DNA from: Longimicrobiales bacterium
GTDB lineage: Bacteria > Gemmatimonadota > Gemmatimonadetes > Longimicrobiales > Gaopeijiaceae
Assembly (NCBI GenBank): GCA_951813395.1
Contig: OX638356.1
Span: 2,802,501 to 2,866,500 of the forward strand
Length of the DNA stretch: 64,000 nt
Reading direction: 5' to 3'
Under the pieces are notes generated by a model. The model ran no database searches, was not told the origin of the DNA, and saw only the letters and a list, made by a program, of their open reading frames with translations. How positions within the stretch are numbered: the first letter of the stretch is position 1; each line of letters begins with the position of its first letter. The translations under genes were made by a program, and so were the position numbers. Below are positions 36,662 to 45,354 of the stretch, one piece after another.

Positions 36662-38034
36662 CAGGCGCGCGCTCCTCCGAAACCGGCCTCGAGGTTCGGG
36701 ATGACGCGCTCCAGCCGGACGCCCCGGGAAGCCTTCAGAAGCACCGTGTCACCCCGGCCGACCAGCCGGGGCAGACGCCGGGCCAGGTCGTTCACGCGCG
36801 TCACGGCGACGAGGCGGTCGTCCACGAAGTCGCCCGCCGCCCGGGCAAAGGCCCCGGTCACCACATACCGGTCGATGTCCGCGCCCAGGATCGCGTCCAG
36901 CGTCTCGCGGTGAATCGCGGCCGAGCGGGGTCCCAGTTCGAGCATGCTGCCAAGCACGGCTACCCTGCGCCCCCGGGAATGCATGCCCGCCAGGGTGGCG
37001 ATCGCGGCCTCGATTCCCGCCGCGTTGGCGTTGTAGCAGTCGACCAGGAGGGTGACGTCGCCCACCGTGCGCACCTCGCCGCGCAGGGCGCGGGGCGCGA
37101 CGGCCGAGACGCCCGCAACGGCGTGGGTCGGCGCCACGTTCAACGAGCGCGCCACAGCGAGGGCCAGCAGCGCGTTGTAGACGTTATGAGCGCCCGGAAT
37201 CCGCATGGAAACGGGCTCGCCCATCCAGGTGAACGAATACGTGCCGTCGGCCCGCAGGCGGGCGTCGAACGGTCGCAGATCGCTGTCCGCCCGGTCCGAC
37301 CAGCCGCTAACCGCGACATCGGGATGGATCCTGCGGGCCTCGCGCGCCAACTCCGGCGGCTCGTCGCCCACCAGGGCGATCCCCGTCCTGTCGACGGCAC
37401 GGAGCAGGTCAAGCTTCTCCGACATCACCCCCGAGAGATCCGCGAGCCGCTCGACGTGCGTCTCCGAGACGGTCGTGACCACTCCGACCGTGGGGCGTGC
37501 AACCCGGGCCAGTTCGGCGATCTCGCCGGGCTCGTTGGTGCCCATTTCCAGAACCAGCGACGTCGCGCGGTCGGGCATGGACAGGATCGTCAGGGGCGTG
37601 CCCACGCGGTTGTTGTCGTTTGCCGACGTGCCGTGCGGATGCGGGGTCGACGAGAGCGCGCCGAGCGTGAGGTCCTTCACGGTGGTCTTGCCCGACGATC
37701 CCGTGATCCCGACCACCGGAATGCGTGCGTGCCTGCGCCGGTGCAGAGCAAGGTCGCCCAGCGCGGTAAGCGTGTCCGCAACGCGATACACGGGCACGGG
37801 GAGGTCTCCGGGATCGCGCCTCGCGACGATGGCCGCACACCCCGCCGCGACGGCCTCCGGCGCAAACTCGTGTCCATCGAAGCGGGGCCCCTCGAGCGCG
37901 ACGAAAACGTCGCCGTGCCGCAGGGTGCGCGTGTCGGTGGCAACGCCACGGTACCGGCACACGGGATCTCCGCCGGACAGCCCAAGCGCCCGCCGCACGG
38001 AGGCGTCGCTCCAACCGAAGGCCGTGTCCGTCAT
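36661..38034 (-). CDS. murF: UDP-N-acetylmuramoyl-tripeptide--D-alanyl-D-alanine ligase
   Basis: A 457-residue Mur ligase completing the pentapeptide. The N-terminal domain holds GVATDTRTLRHGDVFVALEG, then VGITGSSGKTTVKDL (ATP loop), SANDNNRVGTPLTIL (typical of MurF) and LEMGTNEPGEIAELA. The C-terminal DCYNANAAGIEAAI segment also fits MurF. It overlaps murE by four bases. A D-Ala-D-Ala ligase gene is not present in this cluster. Confidence 0.96.
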   Translation of the reverse strand: MTDTAFGWSDASVRRALGLSGGDPVCRYRGVATDTRTLRHGDVFVALEGPRFDGHEFAPEAVAAGCAAIVARRDPGDLPVPVYRVADTLTALGDLALHRRRHARIPVVGITGSSGKTTVKDLTLGALSSTPHPHGTSANDNNRVGTPLTILSMPDRATSLVLEMGTNEPGEIAELARVARPTVGVVTTVSETHVERLADLSGVMSEKLDLLRAVDRTGIALVGDEPPELAREARRIHPDVAVSGWSDRADSDLRPFDARLRADGTYSFTWMGEPVSMRIPGAHNVYNALLALAVARSLNVAPTHAVAGVSAVAPRALRGEVRTVGDVTLLVDCYNANAAGIEAAIATLAGMHSRGRRVAVLGSMLELGPRSAAIHRETLDAILGADIDRYVVTGAFARAAGDFVDDRLVAVTRVNDLARRLPRLVGRGDTVLLKASRGVRLERVIPNLEAGFGGARA

Positions 38035-39503
38035 GCGCGGCCTCCCAGGTGGTCGAGCACGATCGCCCGCTCGTCGAACGGCCGCTTCTCGGTCCCCACG
38101 ATCTGGTACGTCTCGTGGCCCTTGCCGGCGAGGAGCACGCCGTCGCCCGGTTCGGCCCCGTCCAGCGCCCGGCATATCGCCTCGCGGCGGTCCACGATCT
38201 CCACGGCGTCGACTGCCGAGACGCCGCTCGACACCTGCGCGGCGATCTCCGCCGGGTCCTCGGTGCGGGGGTTGTCCGAGGTCACGACGACCAGATCCGC
38301 GTGGCGCGAGGCCGCCGCTCCCATCTCGGGACGCTTGGTCGGATCACGATCCCCGCCCGCCCCGAACACCACGATGAGGCGCCCGGACACCAGCGGCCGC
38401 AGCGCCTTCAGGACCTGATCCAGGGCGTCGGGCGTATGGGCGAAGTCGACGAATACATCGAACGGCTTCCGCACGATGCACTCCAGACGTCCCGGCACCG
38501 GGGAGGCTTCGGCCAGTCCTTCCGCCACGCGGCCCGGCTCCTGGCCCAGTGCGAGGGCGCATGCGGCGGCGCACAGCGCGTTGGAGACGTTGAAGCCGCC
38601 CGGCAGGGGCAGATCGACCGGGTACCGGCCACCCCGCCACACGAGCTCGAAGCTGGAGCCGCGCGACGAGAGACGGACTCCGGCCGCGCGCAGGTCCGCG
38701 GACGACCGCACGCCGTAGGTTACGGTCGGGCCCCTGGGACGGAGCGCCCGCCAGGCCTCGTCGTCGGCGTTGATCACGGCGGTGGCGCCCCGCTTCCCCA
38801 GGTCCAGCAGGCGTGCCTTCGCTCCGAGGTACCGGTCGCGGCTGCCGTGGTAGTCCAGGTGATCACGGGTCAGGTTGGTGAAGGCCGTGACATCGAAGCG
38901 AATGCCGTCGAGGCGAAACTGATCGAGCGCGTGGGAGGAACTCTCGACCACGACTCCCGCGACGCCGTCGCGGGCGAGCGCGGCGAGCCACCCCGCCAGC
39001 CCTATGGGCCCGGGCGTCGTGAGCCCTGCCGTACCGTCCTCGAGACGGCCGTCCGGGCCGACCACGCCCAGCGTGCCGATCGCCGCGCACCGCGCCTCCC
39101 TTCCCAACAGGCCACGCAGCAACAGTGCGGTCGTCGTCTTGCCGTTTGTGCCGGTAACGCCCACGGTGCGCAGCTTGCGCCACGGCGCCCCAGCCACGAA
39201 GCCGGAGGCCACGGCCGCCGCGAGCCGCGCGTTGTCGACCTGGATCAGGGGGACGGACACACCCGGAACCGGCCGCTCCACGATGGCAGCCGCGGCCCCC
39301 GCCGCCACGGCGCCGTCCAGGAATTCGTGGGCGTCATGCGTTGACCCCGCCCAGGCCACGAAGAGGTCACCCGGGGTCACGGCGCGCGAGTCCTGCTGCA
39401 CGCCGGAGACCTCCAGGCGCCTCAACTGGCCACGTGGCGGCGCCATCCGCCGGACGATCACTCCGGCGTCCTCGATCGCCGCCAGCACGTGTTCCATGGC
39501 CAC
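38031..39503 (-). CDS. murE: UDP-N-acetylmuramoyl-tripeptide synthetase (meso-DAP type)
   Basis: A 490-residue Mur ligase adding the third stem residue. GVTGTNGKTTTALL is the ATP loop. VTSDNPRTEDP carries the DNPR motif that indicates meso-diaminopimelate rather than lysine specificity. GKGHETYQIVG ends the family core. Three starts compete: GTG 39509 (overlapping the ftsI stop), GTG 39503 and ATG 39497. GTG 39503 is chosen because AGGAGG lies 7 bases upstream of it; 39509 would leave only one base of spacing. Confidence 0.94.
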   Translation of the reverse strand: MAMEHVLAAIEDAGVIVRRMAPPRGQLRRLEVSGVQQDSRAVTPGDLFVAWAGSTHDAHEFLDGAVAAGAAAAIVERPVPGVSVPLIQVDNARLAAAVASGFVAGAPWRKLRTVGVTGTNGKTTTALLLRGLLGREARCAAIGTLGVVGPDGRLEDGTAGLTTPGPIGLAGWLAALARDGVAGVVVESSSHALDQFRLDGIRFDVTAFTNLTRDHLDYHGSRDRYLGAKARLLDLGKRGATAVINADDEAWRALRPRGPTVTYGVRSSADLRAAGVRLSSRGSSFELVWRGGRYPVDLPLPGGFNVSNALCAAACALALGQEPGRVAEGLAEASPVPGRLECIVRKPFDVFVDFAHTPDALDQVLKALRPLVSGRLIVVFGAGGDRDPTKRPEMGAAASRHADLVVVTSDNPRTEDPAEIAAQVSSGVSAVDAVEIVDRREAICRALDGAEPGDGVLLAGKGHETYQIVGTEKRPFDERAIVLDHLGGRA

Positions 39504-39505
39504 GG

Positions 39506-41479
39506 TCACCCCTCCTGCCCCAACACTCGCACGGTGTCTCCGGCCACGACCCCGGTTCCCGCCGCGGGAATTGTCATGAGCACGGCTCCTCCGCCCTCGA
39601 GCCACACCCTCAGGCCCATCCTGTGCAGTCTTCGGAGCGCGACGCGGATCGGAGTCCCGCTCAGATCCGGAAGCGCCATGCTTCCCGCGCGCCGGTCCGA
39701 AGGATCGGCGAGCGGCGCGGCAAGCAGTGGCTCGGGCTCCCGCGTGGCGGCCGCGAAGCGCACCAGCGGCTCACTCACCGACTCGGCCGCGACGGGGCGC
39801 CGCGCCAGCGCCAGCGCGTCCCGATCCACGGGGATGCGCCGCGTCGGCAACAGGCCCTCCAGCATCGCCCGTGTCAGGGGGGCCGCAACGGCGCCTCCGT
39901 AGTAGTCGCCTGCAGGGCGGTCCAGCTTCGCGAAGAGCAGAAGCTGTGGATCGTCCGCGGGGAAGAAGGCGCCGAATGAGGCGAAGTAGGCATCGCCCTC
40001 GTAGCGTCCGTTGTCCCCCATTGCGCGGGCCGTCCCGCTCTTGCCCGCGACCAGAAACGAAGTCATCCGCGCGCGCGTGCCCGTCCCCTGCTCCACGACA
40101 TCGACCAGAACCGGCGTCAGCGCCTCGGTAACCTGCCGCGGCACGGCGCGCCGCACCGTCCGGGGGCTGGCCGGGCGCATGGGCGTCCCGTCGCGGTCGC
40201 GCACCTCCCTGATCAGGCGCGGCTCCATCAGCCAGCCATCGTTCGCCAGGGCCCCGAAGGCCATCGCCATCTGCAACGACGTCACCGAGAGTTCATAGCC
40301 GAATGCGAGGGACTGGCCCGACAGCGCCGACCACTGTTCCGGCCTTCTGAGGATGCCCGCCGCCTCTCCCGGGAGCATGACCCCGGTCCGCGTGCCGAAT
40401 CCGAAGTCGCGCAGGCTCGTGTACTGCTGCCCCTCCGTGAGCCGTTCCGCAAACTTGGCGATGCCGATGTTCGACGAGCGCTGGACGACCTGGTAGAGAG
40501 TCAGCCAGCCACCGCCGTGGATATCGTTGATCCGGCGTGTACCGACCTCCCAGCTCCCCGTACCGGTGTCCACCGAGTCCGAGAGGGACGCGACTCGGTG
40601 CCGCAGGAGCGCGGCCGTGGTGAACGGCTTGATCGTGGAGCCCGGCTCGTAGGGGGCGTTGATCGCCGACAGCGAGTTGTTCGACCCCTCGGTCAACGAT
40701 GTAACGGCAAGGATTTCGCCCGTCCGGGGATCGGTGATGACCAGATCCCCGCCCCGGGCCCCGGTGGAGTCGACGGACATGGCGAGGAGTTGCTCGGCCA
40801 GTGCCTGCAGATCCTCGTCGATCGTCAGCACGACGTCACGGCCGGCAACCGGCTCCTGCACGGTGATCACCTGACCCGGTATCTGCCGCCCACGATTGTC
40901 ACGCTCCACGATCTGCCGCCCGGCTCTTCCCGCCAGCACCGAATCCATCGTCTGCTCGATTCCTCCCGTTCCGACGCCGTCCTGCACGACTCCAAGCAAG
41001 CCGCGGGCCAGCCGTTCGCGGGGGTAGAGCCGCCGCAACTCGCCCTGGACGTGCACGCCACGCACTCCCTGCAGGCGTTCGACCTGCGTCATGGAGTACC
41101 GGCCCGGTACCACACGCCACGGTCGTGTATCAACAGACACATCGCGCGCCAGATCGGGACGCAGCCCGAGGTTCTGCTCAAGCGCGGCGACGACCTCCTC
41201 CAGGTCCCGGATCTCGCCCGGCGCAATCCCCACCGCCGCCCGCCAGTGACTCACAGCCAGCTCCGCTCCATTGCGGTCGAGAATGCGGCCTCTGGGGGCG
41301 GGAACGACCCGGCTCATTCGCTGCTGCGCGACGGCGTCCTCCATCCAGGCGAACCTCTCGACGACCTGCACCTCGGCGGCGCGTCCGAGCAGAACGGCCG
41401 CGAGGGCCACCCAGAAGAGCAACATGCAGCGGCGCCGGATCTCGACCTTCCGGTAGGGGTCACGTCGCTTGAGGCTCAT
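39506..41479 (-). CDS. ftsI: Septal transpeptidase FtsI (PBP3), with PASTA-like tail
   Basis: A 657-residue class B penicillin-binding protein. It has one N-terminal membrane helix (LLFWVALAAVLLGRAAEV), a pedestal domain with RGRILDRNGAELA, and a transpeptidase domain with GSTIKPF (S-x-x-K), RSSN (S-x-N) and GKSGTAR (K-S-G-T). A C-terminal ~65-residue extension, LPDLSGTPIRVALRRLHRMG, resembles one PASTA repeat, as in Spo VD-type PBPs. It crosslinks septal peptidoglycan with FtsW. Overlaps ftsL by four bases. Confidence 0.95.
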   Translation of the reverse strand: MSLKRRDPYRKVEIRRRCMLLFWVALAAVLLGRAAEVQVVERFAWMEDAVAQQRMSRVVPAPRGRILDRNGAELAVSHWRAAVGIAPGEIRDLEEVVAALEQNLGLRPDLARDVSVDTRPWRVVPGRYSMTQVERLQGVRGVHVQGELRRLYPRERLARGLLGVVQDGVGTGGIEQTMDSVLAGRAGRQIVERDNRGRQIPGQVITVQEPVAGRDVVLTIDEDLQALAEQLLAMSVDSTGARGGDLVITDPRTGEILAVTSLTEGSNNSLSAINAPYEPGSTIKPFTTAALLRHRVASLSDSVDTGTGSWEVGTRRINDIHGGGWLTLYQVVQRSSNIGIAKFAERLTEGQQYTSLRDFGFGTRTGVMLPGEAAGILRRPEQWSALSGQSLAFGYELSVTSLQMAMAFGALANDGWLMEPRLIREVRDRDGTPMRPASPRTVRRAVPRQVTEALTPVLVDVVEQGTGTRARMTSFLVAGKSGTARAMGDNGRYEGDAYFASFGAFFPADDPQLLLFAKLDRPAGDYYGGAVAAPLTRAMLEGLLPTRRIPVDRDALALARRPVAAESVSEPLVRFAAATREPEPLLAAPLADPSDRRAGSMALPDLSGTPIRVALRRLHRMGLRVWLEGGGAVLMTIPAAGTGVVAGDTVRVLGQEG

Positions 41480-41766
41480 GGAGTGCCTCCCGACGCGATC
41501 ACGGTTTCCCGTTCGCTCGGCGGTCGAAGCCCAAGCCTCTCGGCAGCTTCGGCGACAATCCAGGAGCGCCGTTCGATGCCGACCAGCTCAAGCGCCAGCT
41601 CTTCCTGCCGGTCGGCCAGCACGGCCAGTTCGGTGTCCAGCCGGTCCAATGCCTCGAGGGTTTCCCGGGTGGTTGACTGGCGCCAGGCGAGCGTCGCCAG
41701 GGAGGCAGTCACCGCGACGACTACAACGATCCCCCTCCCCCTCTTCCGCCTCGGGCGGGGCCTCAT
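41476..41766 (-). CDS. ftsL: Cell division protein FtsL
   Basis: A 96-residue bitopic protein: basic cytoplasmic tip (RPRPRRKRGRG), one membrane helix (IVVVVAVTASLATLAW) and a periplasmic coiled coil of about 45 residues containing a heptad-like LDRLDTELAVLADRQEEL. Size, position between rsmH and ftsI and topology fit FtsL, which bridges FtsQ to FtsWI; sequence conservation in this family is low. Its ATG overlaps the rsmH stop. Confidence 0.8.
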   Translation of the reverse strand: MRPRPRRKRGRGIVVVVAVTASLATLAWRQSTTRETLEALDRLDTELAVLADRQEELALELVGIERRSWIVAEAAERLGLRPPSERETVIASGGTP

Positions 41767-42728
41767 GCGGCCCGTCTCCAGGCCCGCAGCCTGGCAGCGC
41801 GTGCGCGCGGGTTGCTCTCGGCCTCCGTGCGGCCCGGCGTTACCGGCTTTCGCGTCAACACGGTGCCCCGGCTCTCCAGCTCGGCGGCGCGCACGGGTAG
41901 GCGCCGGGGAAGCCCGTGGGAAGGATCGCTCCATTCCCGGAAGGCGCGCTTGACCACCCCGTCCTCGACCGAGTGGTACGAGATGACCACGAATACGGCA
42001 CCGGGCAGCAGCGCATCGCGGATGGCGGGAAGCGCCGCCTTCAGAGCTTCGATCTCTCCGTTCACGCGGATGCGCAGCGCCTGGAAGAGGCGCGCCTTCT
42101 CGGCGTGTGCCGCTCGTCGGCCGAGAACCGATTCCAGGACGGCGACGAGGTCGTCGCTGGTCCGAAAGGGCCTGTCCGCGCGGCGTCCCACGATGCGTGC
42201 GGCCAGCACCGCCGGCCGCGGCGCCTGACCGTCCCGCAGCGCTCTCAGGATCTCGTCACGGGGGGCCGACGCCAGGAACGCGGCAGCGGTCAGCGACGCA
42301 TCCGGATCCATGCGCATGTCCAGGATCGTGCCGCGCCGAAAAGAAAAACCGCGCTCGTCCGCGTCGAGCTGATGGGAACTCACGCCCAGATCCAGAAGCG
42401 CCCCCGCCAGCCCCTCGGCTCGCACGCGACGATCGTTCGCCGCGTGCCGGAACGACATCTGGCCGAACATGATCCGTCCCTCGAACGGCCGAAGGCGTGA
42501 GCGAGCGGCGCCCAGGGCCTCGGGATCGCGATCGACGGCCAGCACCCGGCAGTCCCGGCACCGCTCGAGGAGGGCCTGGGAGTGCCCGCCGCCGCCGACG
42601 GTGCCGTCCAGGTACAGCCCTCCGACGCCGGTGAGGTAGCTCATGGCCTCCTCCACGAGCGCTGGACGGTGGTACTCCGGGACGCGTACACGAGATTCAC
42701 CCGAAGATCTGGGCCGCGAAGTCTTCAT
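41763..42728 (-). CDS. rsmH: 16S rRNA (cytosine1402-N4)-methyltransferase RsmH
   Basis: A 321-residue SAM-dependent methyltransferase (MraW). Features are YHRPALVEEAM, the SAM loop YLDGTVGGGGHSQALLE, LLDLGVSSHQLDADERGFSF and VISYHSVEDGVVKRAF. It methylates the ribosomal P-site base. The only in-frame early start is ATG 42728, giving a 32-base overlap with the end of mraZ. This conserved mraZ-rsmH order marks the promoter-proximal part of the dcw operon. Confidence 0.95.
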   Translation of the reverse strand: MKTSRPRSSGESRVRVPEYHRPALVEEAMSYLTGVGGLYLDGTVGGGGHSQALLERCRDCRVLAVDRDPEALGAARSRLRPFEGRIMFGQMSFRHAANDRRVRAEGLAGALLDLGVSSHQLDADERGFSFRRGTILDMRMDPDASLTAAAFLASAPRDEILRALRDGQAPRPAVLAARIVGRRADRPFRTSDDLVAVLESVLGRRAAHAEKARLFQALRIRVNGEIEALKAALPAIRDALLPGAVFVVISYHSVEDGVVKRAFREWSDPSHGLPRRLPVRAAELESRGTVLTRKPVTPGRTEAESNPRARAARLRAWRRAA

Positions 42729-43128
42729 CGTCTTCGTCCACCGTGCAGATGTGCTCCTCGAATCGCTTCGGAGGCCACAACTCGATCCGGTCCAGGGCGC
42801 CGACAAACACGACGGACTCCTCGAGTCCCACCCGTTGCCGCAGCCACGGCGGAATGCGGATCCGCCCATGCTTGTCCGGCTCCACCTCCACCGCACTGGC
42901 CGTGATCCGTCGCACGTAGGCTCCCCGGTCTCCCCTCGCCCTCCGATAGCCCAGCAGGTTCTTGCGAATGTCCGCCCAGGTCTCCTCCGGAAAGAGGTCG
43001 AGATGCGTGTCCTGCCACTGCAGCAGCACCATCGGATATGAGGACACGGCACGACGAAACGCCGAGGGCAAGCTGACCCGCCCCTTTGGGTCAATCTGGT
43101 ATTCGTGTCGGCCAAGGAGTCCAGGCAT
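42697..43128 (-). CDS. mraZ: Transcriptional regulator MraZ
   Basis: A 143-residue protein with two AbrB-like DNA-binding repeats. The first is GRHEYQIDPKGRVSLPSAFRRA; the second is VEPDKHGRIRIPPWLRQRVGL. MraZ forms ring oligomers that bind TGGG-type direct repeats upstream of its own gene and repress the dcw operon. Three such repeats sit just upstream. ATG 43128 is preferred to ATG 43143 because the latter would place one operator repeat inside the coding sequence and add five non-conserved residues. Confidence 0.94.
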   Translation of the reverse strand: MPGLLGRHEYQIDPKGRVSLPSAFRRAVSSYPMVLLQWQDTHLDLFPEETWADIRKNLLGYRRARGDRGAYVRRITASAVEVEPDKHGRIRIPPWLRQRVGLEESVVFVGALDRIELWPPKRFEEHICTVDEDDEDFAAQIFG

Positions 43129-43137
43129 GGTCTCATA

Positions 43138-43162
43138 TCCCATTTCATCCCATAAGTTCCCA
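43138..43162 (-). promoter_or_regulatory. MraZ operator: three TGGGA repeats at 10-bp spacing
   Basis: On the coding strand TGGGA occurs at 43162-43158, 43152-43148 and 43142-43138, each separated by exactly five bases. This is the arrangement described for the E. coli MraZ binding site (TGGGN repeats with 5-nt spacers). Placement immediately before mraZ supports autorepression of the whole division cluster. Confidence 0.85.
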
Positions 43163-43163
43163 C

Positions 43164-43191
43164 ATTAATACACATGACCCCCACTTCGCAA
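43164..43191 (-). promoter_or_regulatory. Candidate dcw promoter
   Basis: On the coding strand TTGCGA (43191-43186) is followed, after a 15-bp spacer, by the A/T-rich TATTAAT (43170-43164). These could serve as -35 and -10 elements directly upstream of the MraZ repeats, so that MraZ would occupy the start site and early transcribed region. The short spacer makes this tentative. Confidence 0.4.
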
Positions 43192-43234
43192 CACTGAACC
43201 CCACCCGATGCCGCCTGGAGCGCCGCTCAGGGGT

Positions 43235-43273
43235 AAAAAAAAGGCGCCGCGGGCTCAAATGGCCCGCGGCGCC
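43235..43273 (-). terminator. Rho-independent terminator after the TPR gene
   Basis: A perfect 12-bp GC-rich stem (GGCGCCGCGGGC, 43273-43262 pairing with 43254-43243) closes a 7-base loop and is followed on the minus strand by eight T residues. It lies 31 bp after the TPR gene stop and upstream of the dcw promoter, so it ends the TPR transcript and insulates the division cluster. Confidence 0.9.
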
Positions 43274-43304
43274 CCGGTCGCTCGCGTCCTGGCGACGTGT
43301 GGGG

Positions 43305-45053
43305 TCAGCGACCTCTCTGAATAATCGCTTCCTGAATCTCGATATACTGCTGGGTCGCGTCCCTGAACTGCTGCAGCCCGATGGAGTTGGCTTCGGCGTA
43401 GGACCCCACCCTCGGAAGCGCGAAGAGCCGCGCCGACTGCTGGAACTTGGGCAGCGTCAGCTGGGCAGTTTCCAGTGTCTGTGGCGTCTCCTGCTCCAGA
43501 GCCTGGCTGAAGAGCGAGAACCCGTGCCAGAAGTCCAGCTGCCCCCTCGTGCCGTCGTCGACCTCGTTCTCGAAGGACTTCGCAAGACCGATAACGCGCA
43601 GGGCATGTCCCCAGTTCTTTGGGACGACGCCCTTCGAGTGCGCATTGGCCAGCAGCAGGACGGCCATGGCGTCCGCGGTCTGCTCGCCCTTTTCAACCGC
43701 CTCCTGCAGGAAGCTCAGGGCCTCGTCCTCCTGCCCCAGGTCCAGCAACCACGAGCCCTGCCGCGCCTTGACGTTGGCGAAGTCCGGGTCCCGTGTTTCC
43801 ACCTCGTTCAGCGCCGCGATCGCCTCGTCAACGCGCTCGGCCCTCTTGAGGACATCGGCATAGCGGGACCACAGCGATGCGTCGTCGCCGTGGGTCTCGA
43901 GCGCGCGCGCGGCCATGTCGATCGCATCCTGGAGCTGCCCCAGTTCCATGTAGCCGGCGATCATCGTGAGTACGTGGCTCACCTCCATCTCGTCGCCCTG
44001 GACCCCGTACACGATCTCGTACGAGCCGATCGCCTTGCGATAGAGTGCGGCCGCCTCGGCGGAAAGCGCGCCCCCCGGCTCCGCGGCGCTCGCGATGTCC
44101 TGTGCGGCACGGGTCGCGAAGGCGGCATGCCGAAGCGCCAGTTCCACGTCGTCCGGCGCGATCGCGAGCCCCTCTTCGGTCAGGAGCATCGCACCCTCGA
44201 CGTCACCCGCCTGGGCCAGGTCGTAGGCGATCTGCATCCGTACGCGCGCATCACCCGGATTCAATGCGAGGTAGGCCGAATAGTGCTCCCGGGCCTCGTC
44301 GTTGCGCTCCAGGTTGGCCGCCACGTACCCGGCGAGTTGAAGCGCGCCTTCGTGCAGCGGGTCCGCTTCTATGACCTGGACCGTCTCCTCGTATGATTCC
44401 TCGAGCCGGTCGGTCTGGAAGAGGACGTTGGCGTAGACGAATCTGACCTGCGCGTTGTCCGGGTTCATCTCGAGCGCCGAGGTGCAGTTCCGTTCGGCTC
44501 CCTCCCAGTCCTTGGACTGGTAGAAGTCGCCGCAGAACTGCGCCGCGCGAAGCTGGCCGACGTAGGTTTCGAACTCGGCGGAGATTTCGATGGCCGCAGT
44601 ATCGTGATCGTCCTTGTGCCAGGTCTTGTCCTCGATCATGAAGGCAGGACCACCGGGGGCGGCGAACTGGACCCCCTGTAGCGAGAAGGTGTCGGCATCC
44701 TTGTCTTCCGTATAGGTGCCGCAGAACACGACCCGCGCATTGATCTGGCCGGCAAGCTGAAGGGACCGGACGCAGTCGAGGTCCTCCATGTCGAGGTCGA
44801 ACCTGTCGGCCGCGTCCCTGATCTCCTTCTCCTCCACCGGCTGATGGGTGGGGAACTGGTTGATAAGGTCCCGCAACTCCTTCGCCAGGTCCTTGCCGAA
44901 GTCGTCATTCGCGTCGTTGAGCGGCATCAGGTTGGTCACCATCACCCTGTAGCGCTCCGCCACCTGGGCGCCTGCCGGCGCCGGCAGCAGGGGCCCCACG
45001 AGCAGGGCGGACACGCCCGTCGCGACAATCCCGATCCGTAGCCAACTCCTCAT
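43305..45053 (-). CDS. Exported tetratricopeptide-repeat protein
   Basis: A 582-residue protein with a signal peptide (residues ~1-29, ending PAGAQA). The N-terminal ~140-residue domain (ERYRVMVTNLMPLNDANDDFG) resembles the nucleotide-binding-like domain of TolB/CsgG-related lipoproteins. From ~155 to 480 there are TPR units such as WEGAERNCTSALEMNPDNAQ, ERNDEAREHYSAYLALNPGD and ERVDEAIAALNEVETRDPDF. TPRs mediate protein contacts in the periplasm; a specific partner is unknown. The RBS is GAGAGG before ATG 45053. It is monocistronic, with its own terminator. Confidence 0.8.
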   Translation of the reverse strand: MRSWLRIGIVATGVSALLVGPLLPAPAGAQVAERYRVMVTNLMPLNDANDDFGKDLAKELRDLINQFPTHQPVEEKEIRDAADRFDLDMEDLDCVRSLQLAGQINARVVFCGTYTEDKDADTFSLQGVQFAAPGGPAFMIEDKTWHKDDHDTAAIEISAEFETYVGQLRAAQFCGDFYQSKDWEGAERNCTSALEMNPDNAQVRFVYANVLFQTDRLEESYEETVQVIEADPLHEGALQLAGYVAANLERNDEAREHYSAYLALNPGDARVRMQIAYDLAQAGDVEGAMLLTEEGLAIAPDDVELALRHAAFATRAAQDIASAAEPGGALSAEAAALYRKAIGSYEIVYGVQGDEMEVSHVLTMIAGYMELGQLQDAIDMAARALETHGDDASLWSRYADVLKRAERVDEAIAALNEVETRDPDFANVKARQGSWLLDLGQEDEALSFLQEAVEKGEQTADAMAVLLLANAHSKGVVPKNWGHALRVIGLAKSFENEVDDGTRGQLDFWHGFSLFSQALEQETPQTLETAQLTLPKFQQSARLFALPRVGSYAEANSIGLQQFRDATQQYIEIQEAIIQRGR

Positions 45054-45354
45054 GTTTCCTCTCTTCTCGATGGTAGGTCCCCGGGACTCTCCGCACACCG
45101 CGACGCACCAATGACGGGCCGGGCGCACAGCCGCACACAATACGGCCACCGCCCAGGCCGTCGCCAGGACGCCGCAGTTTCAGTCGGAAGACTGAGTAAT
45201 GTACGAATCCATTTCGGTCAAGGTCAACATGAGTTTTACATCGCACCGCCGCAAAAAGATCCGGCGACGGCGACGGACATCGCCCACGGCGCTCCGGAAC
45301 AGGGGGCGGACGAGGAGGACGCCAGGCGGCCAGGCGCGGCGAATGGCCAGGCGG
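45054..45354. promoter_or_regulatory. Upstream region of the TPR gene
   Basis: No gene fits in these 301 bases. On the minus strand two adjacent TTGACC hexamers (45227-45222 and 45221-45216) are -35-like; 17 bp beyond them lie weak -10 candidates (GTACAT and TTACTC). A perfect CAGTC-N4-GACTG palindrome (45181-45194) follows and could be an operator. Close to the end of the DUF4097 gene, GCGGCGAATGG occurs twice within ~30 bp. Confidence 0.4.
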
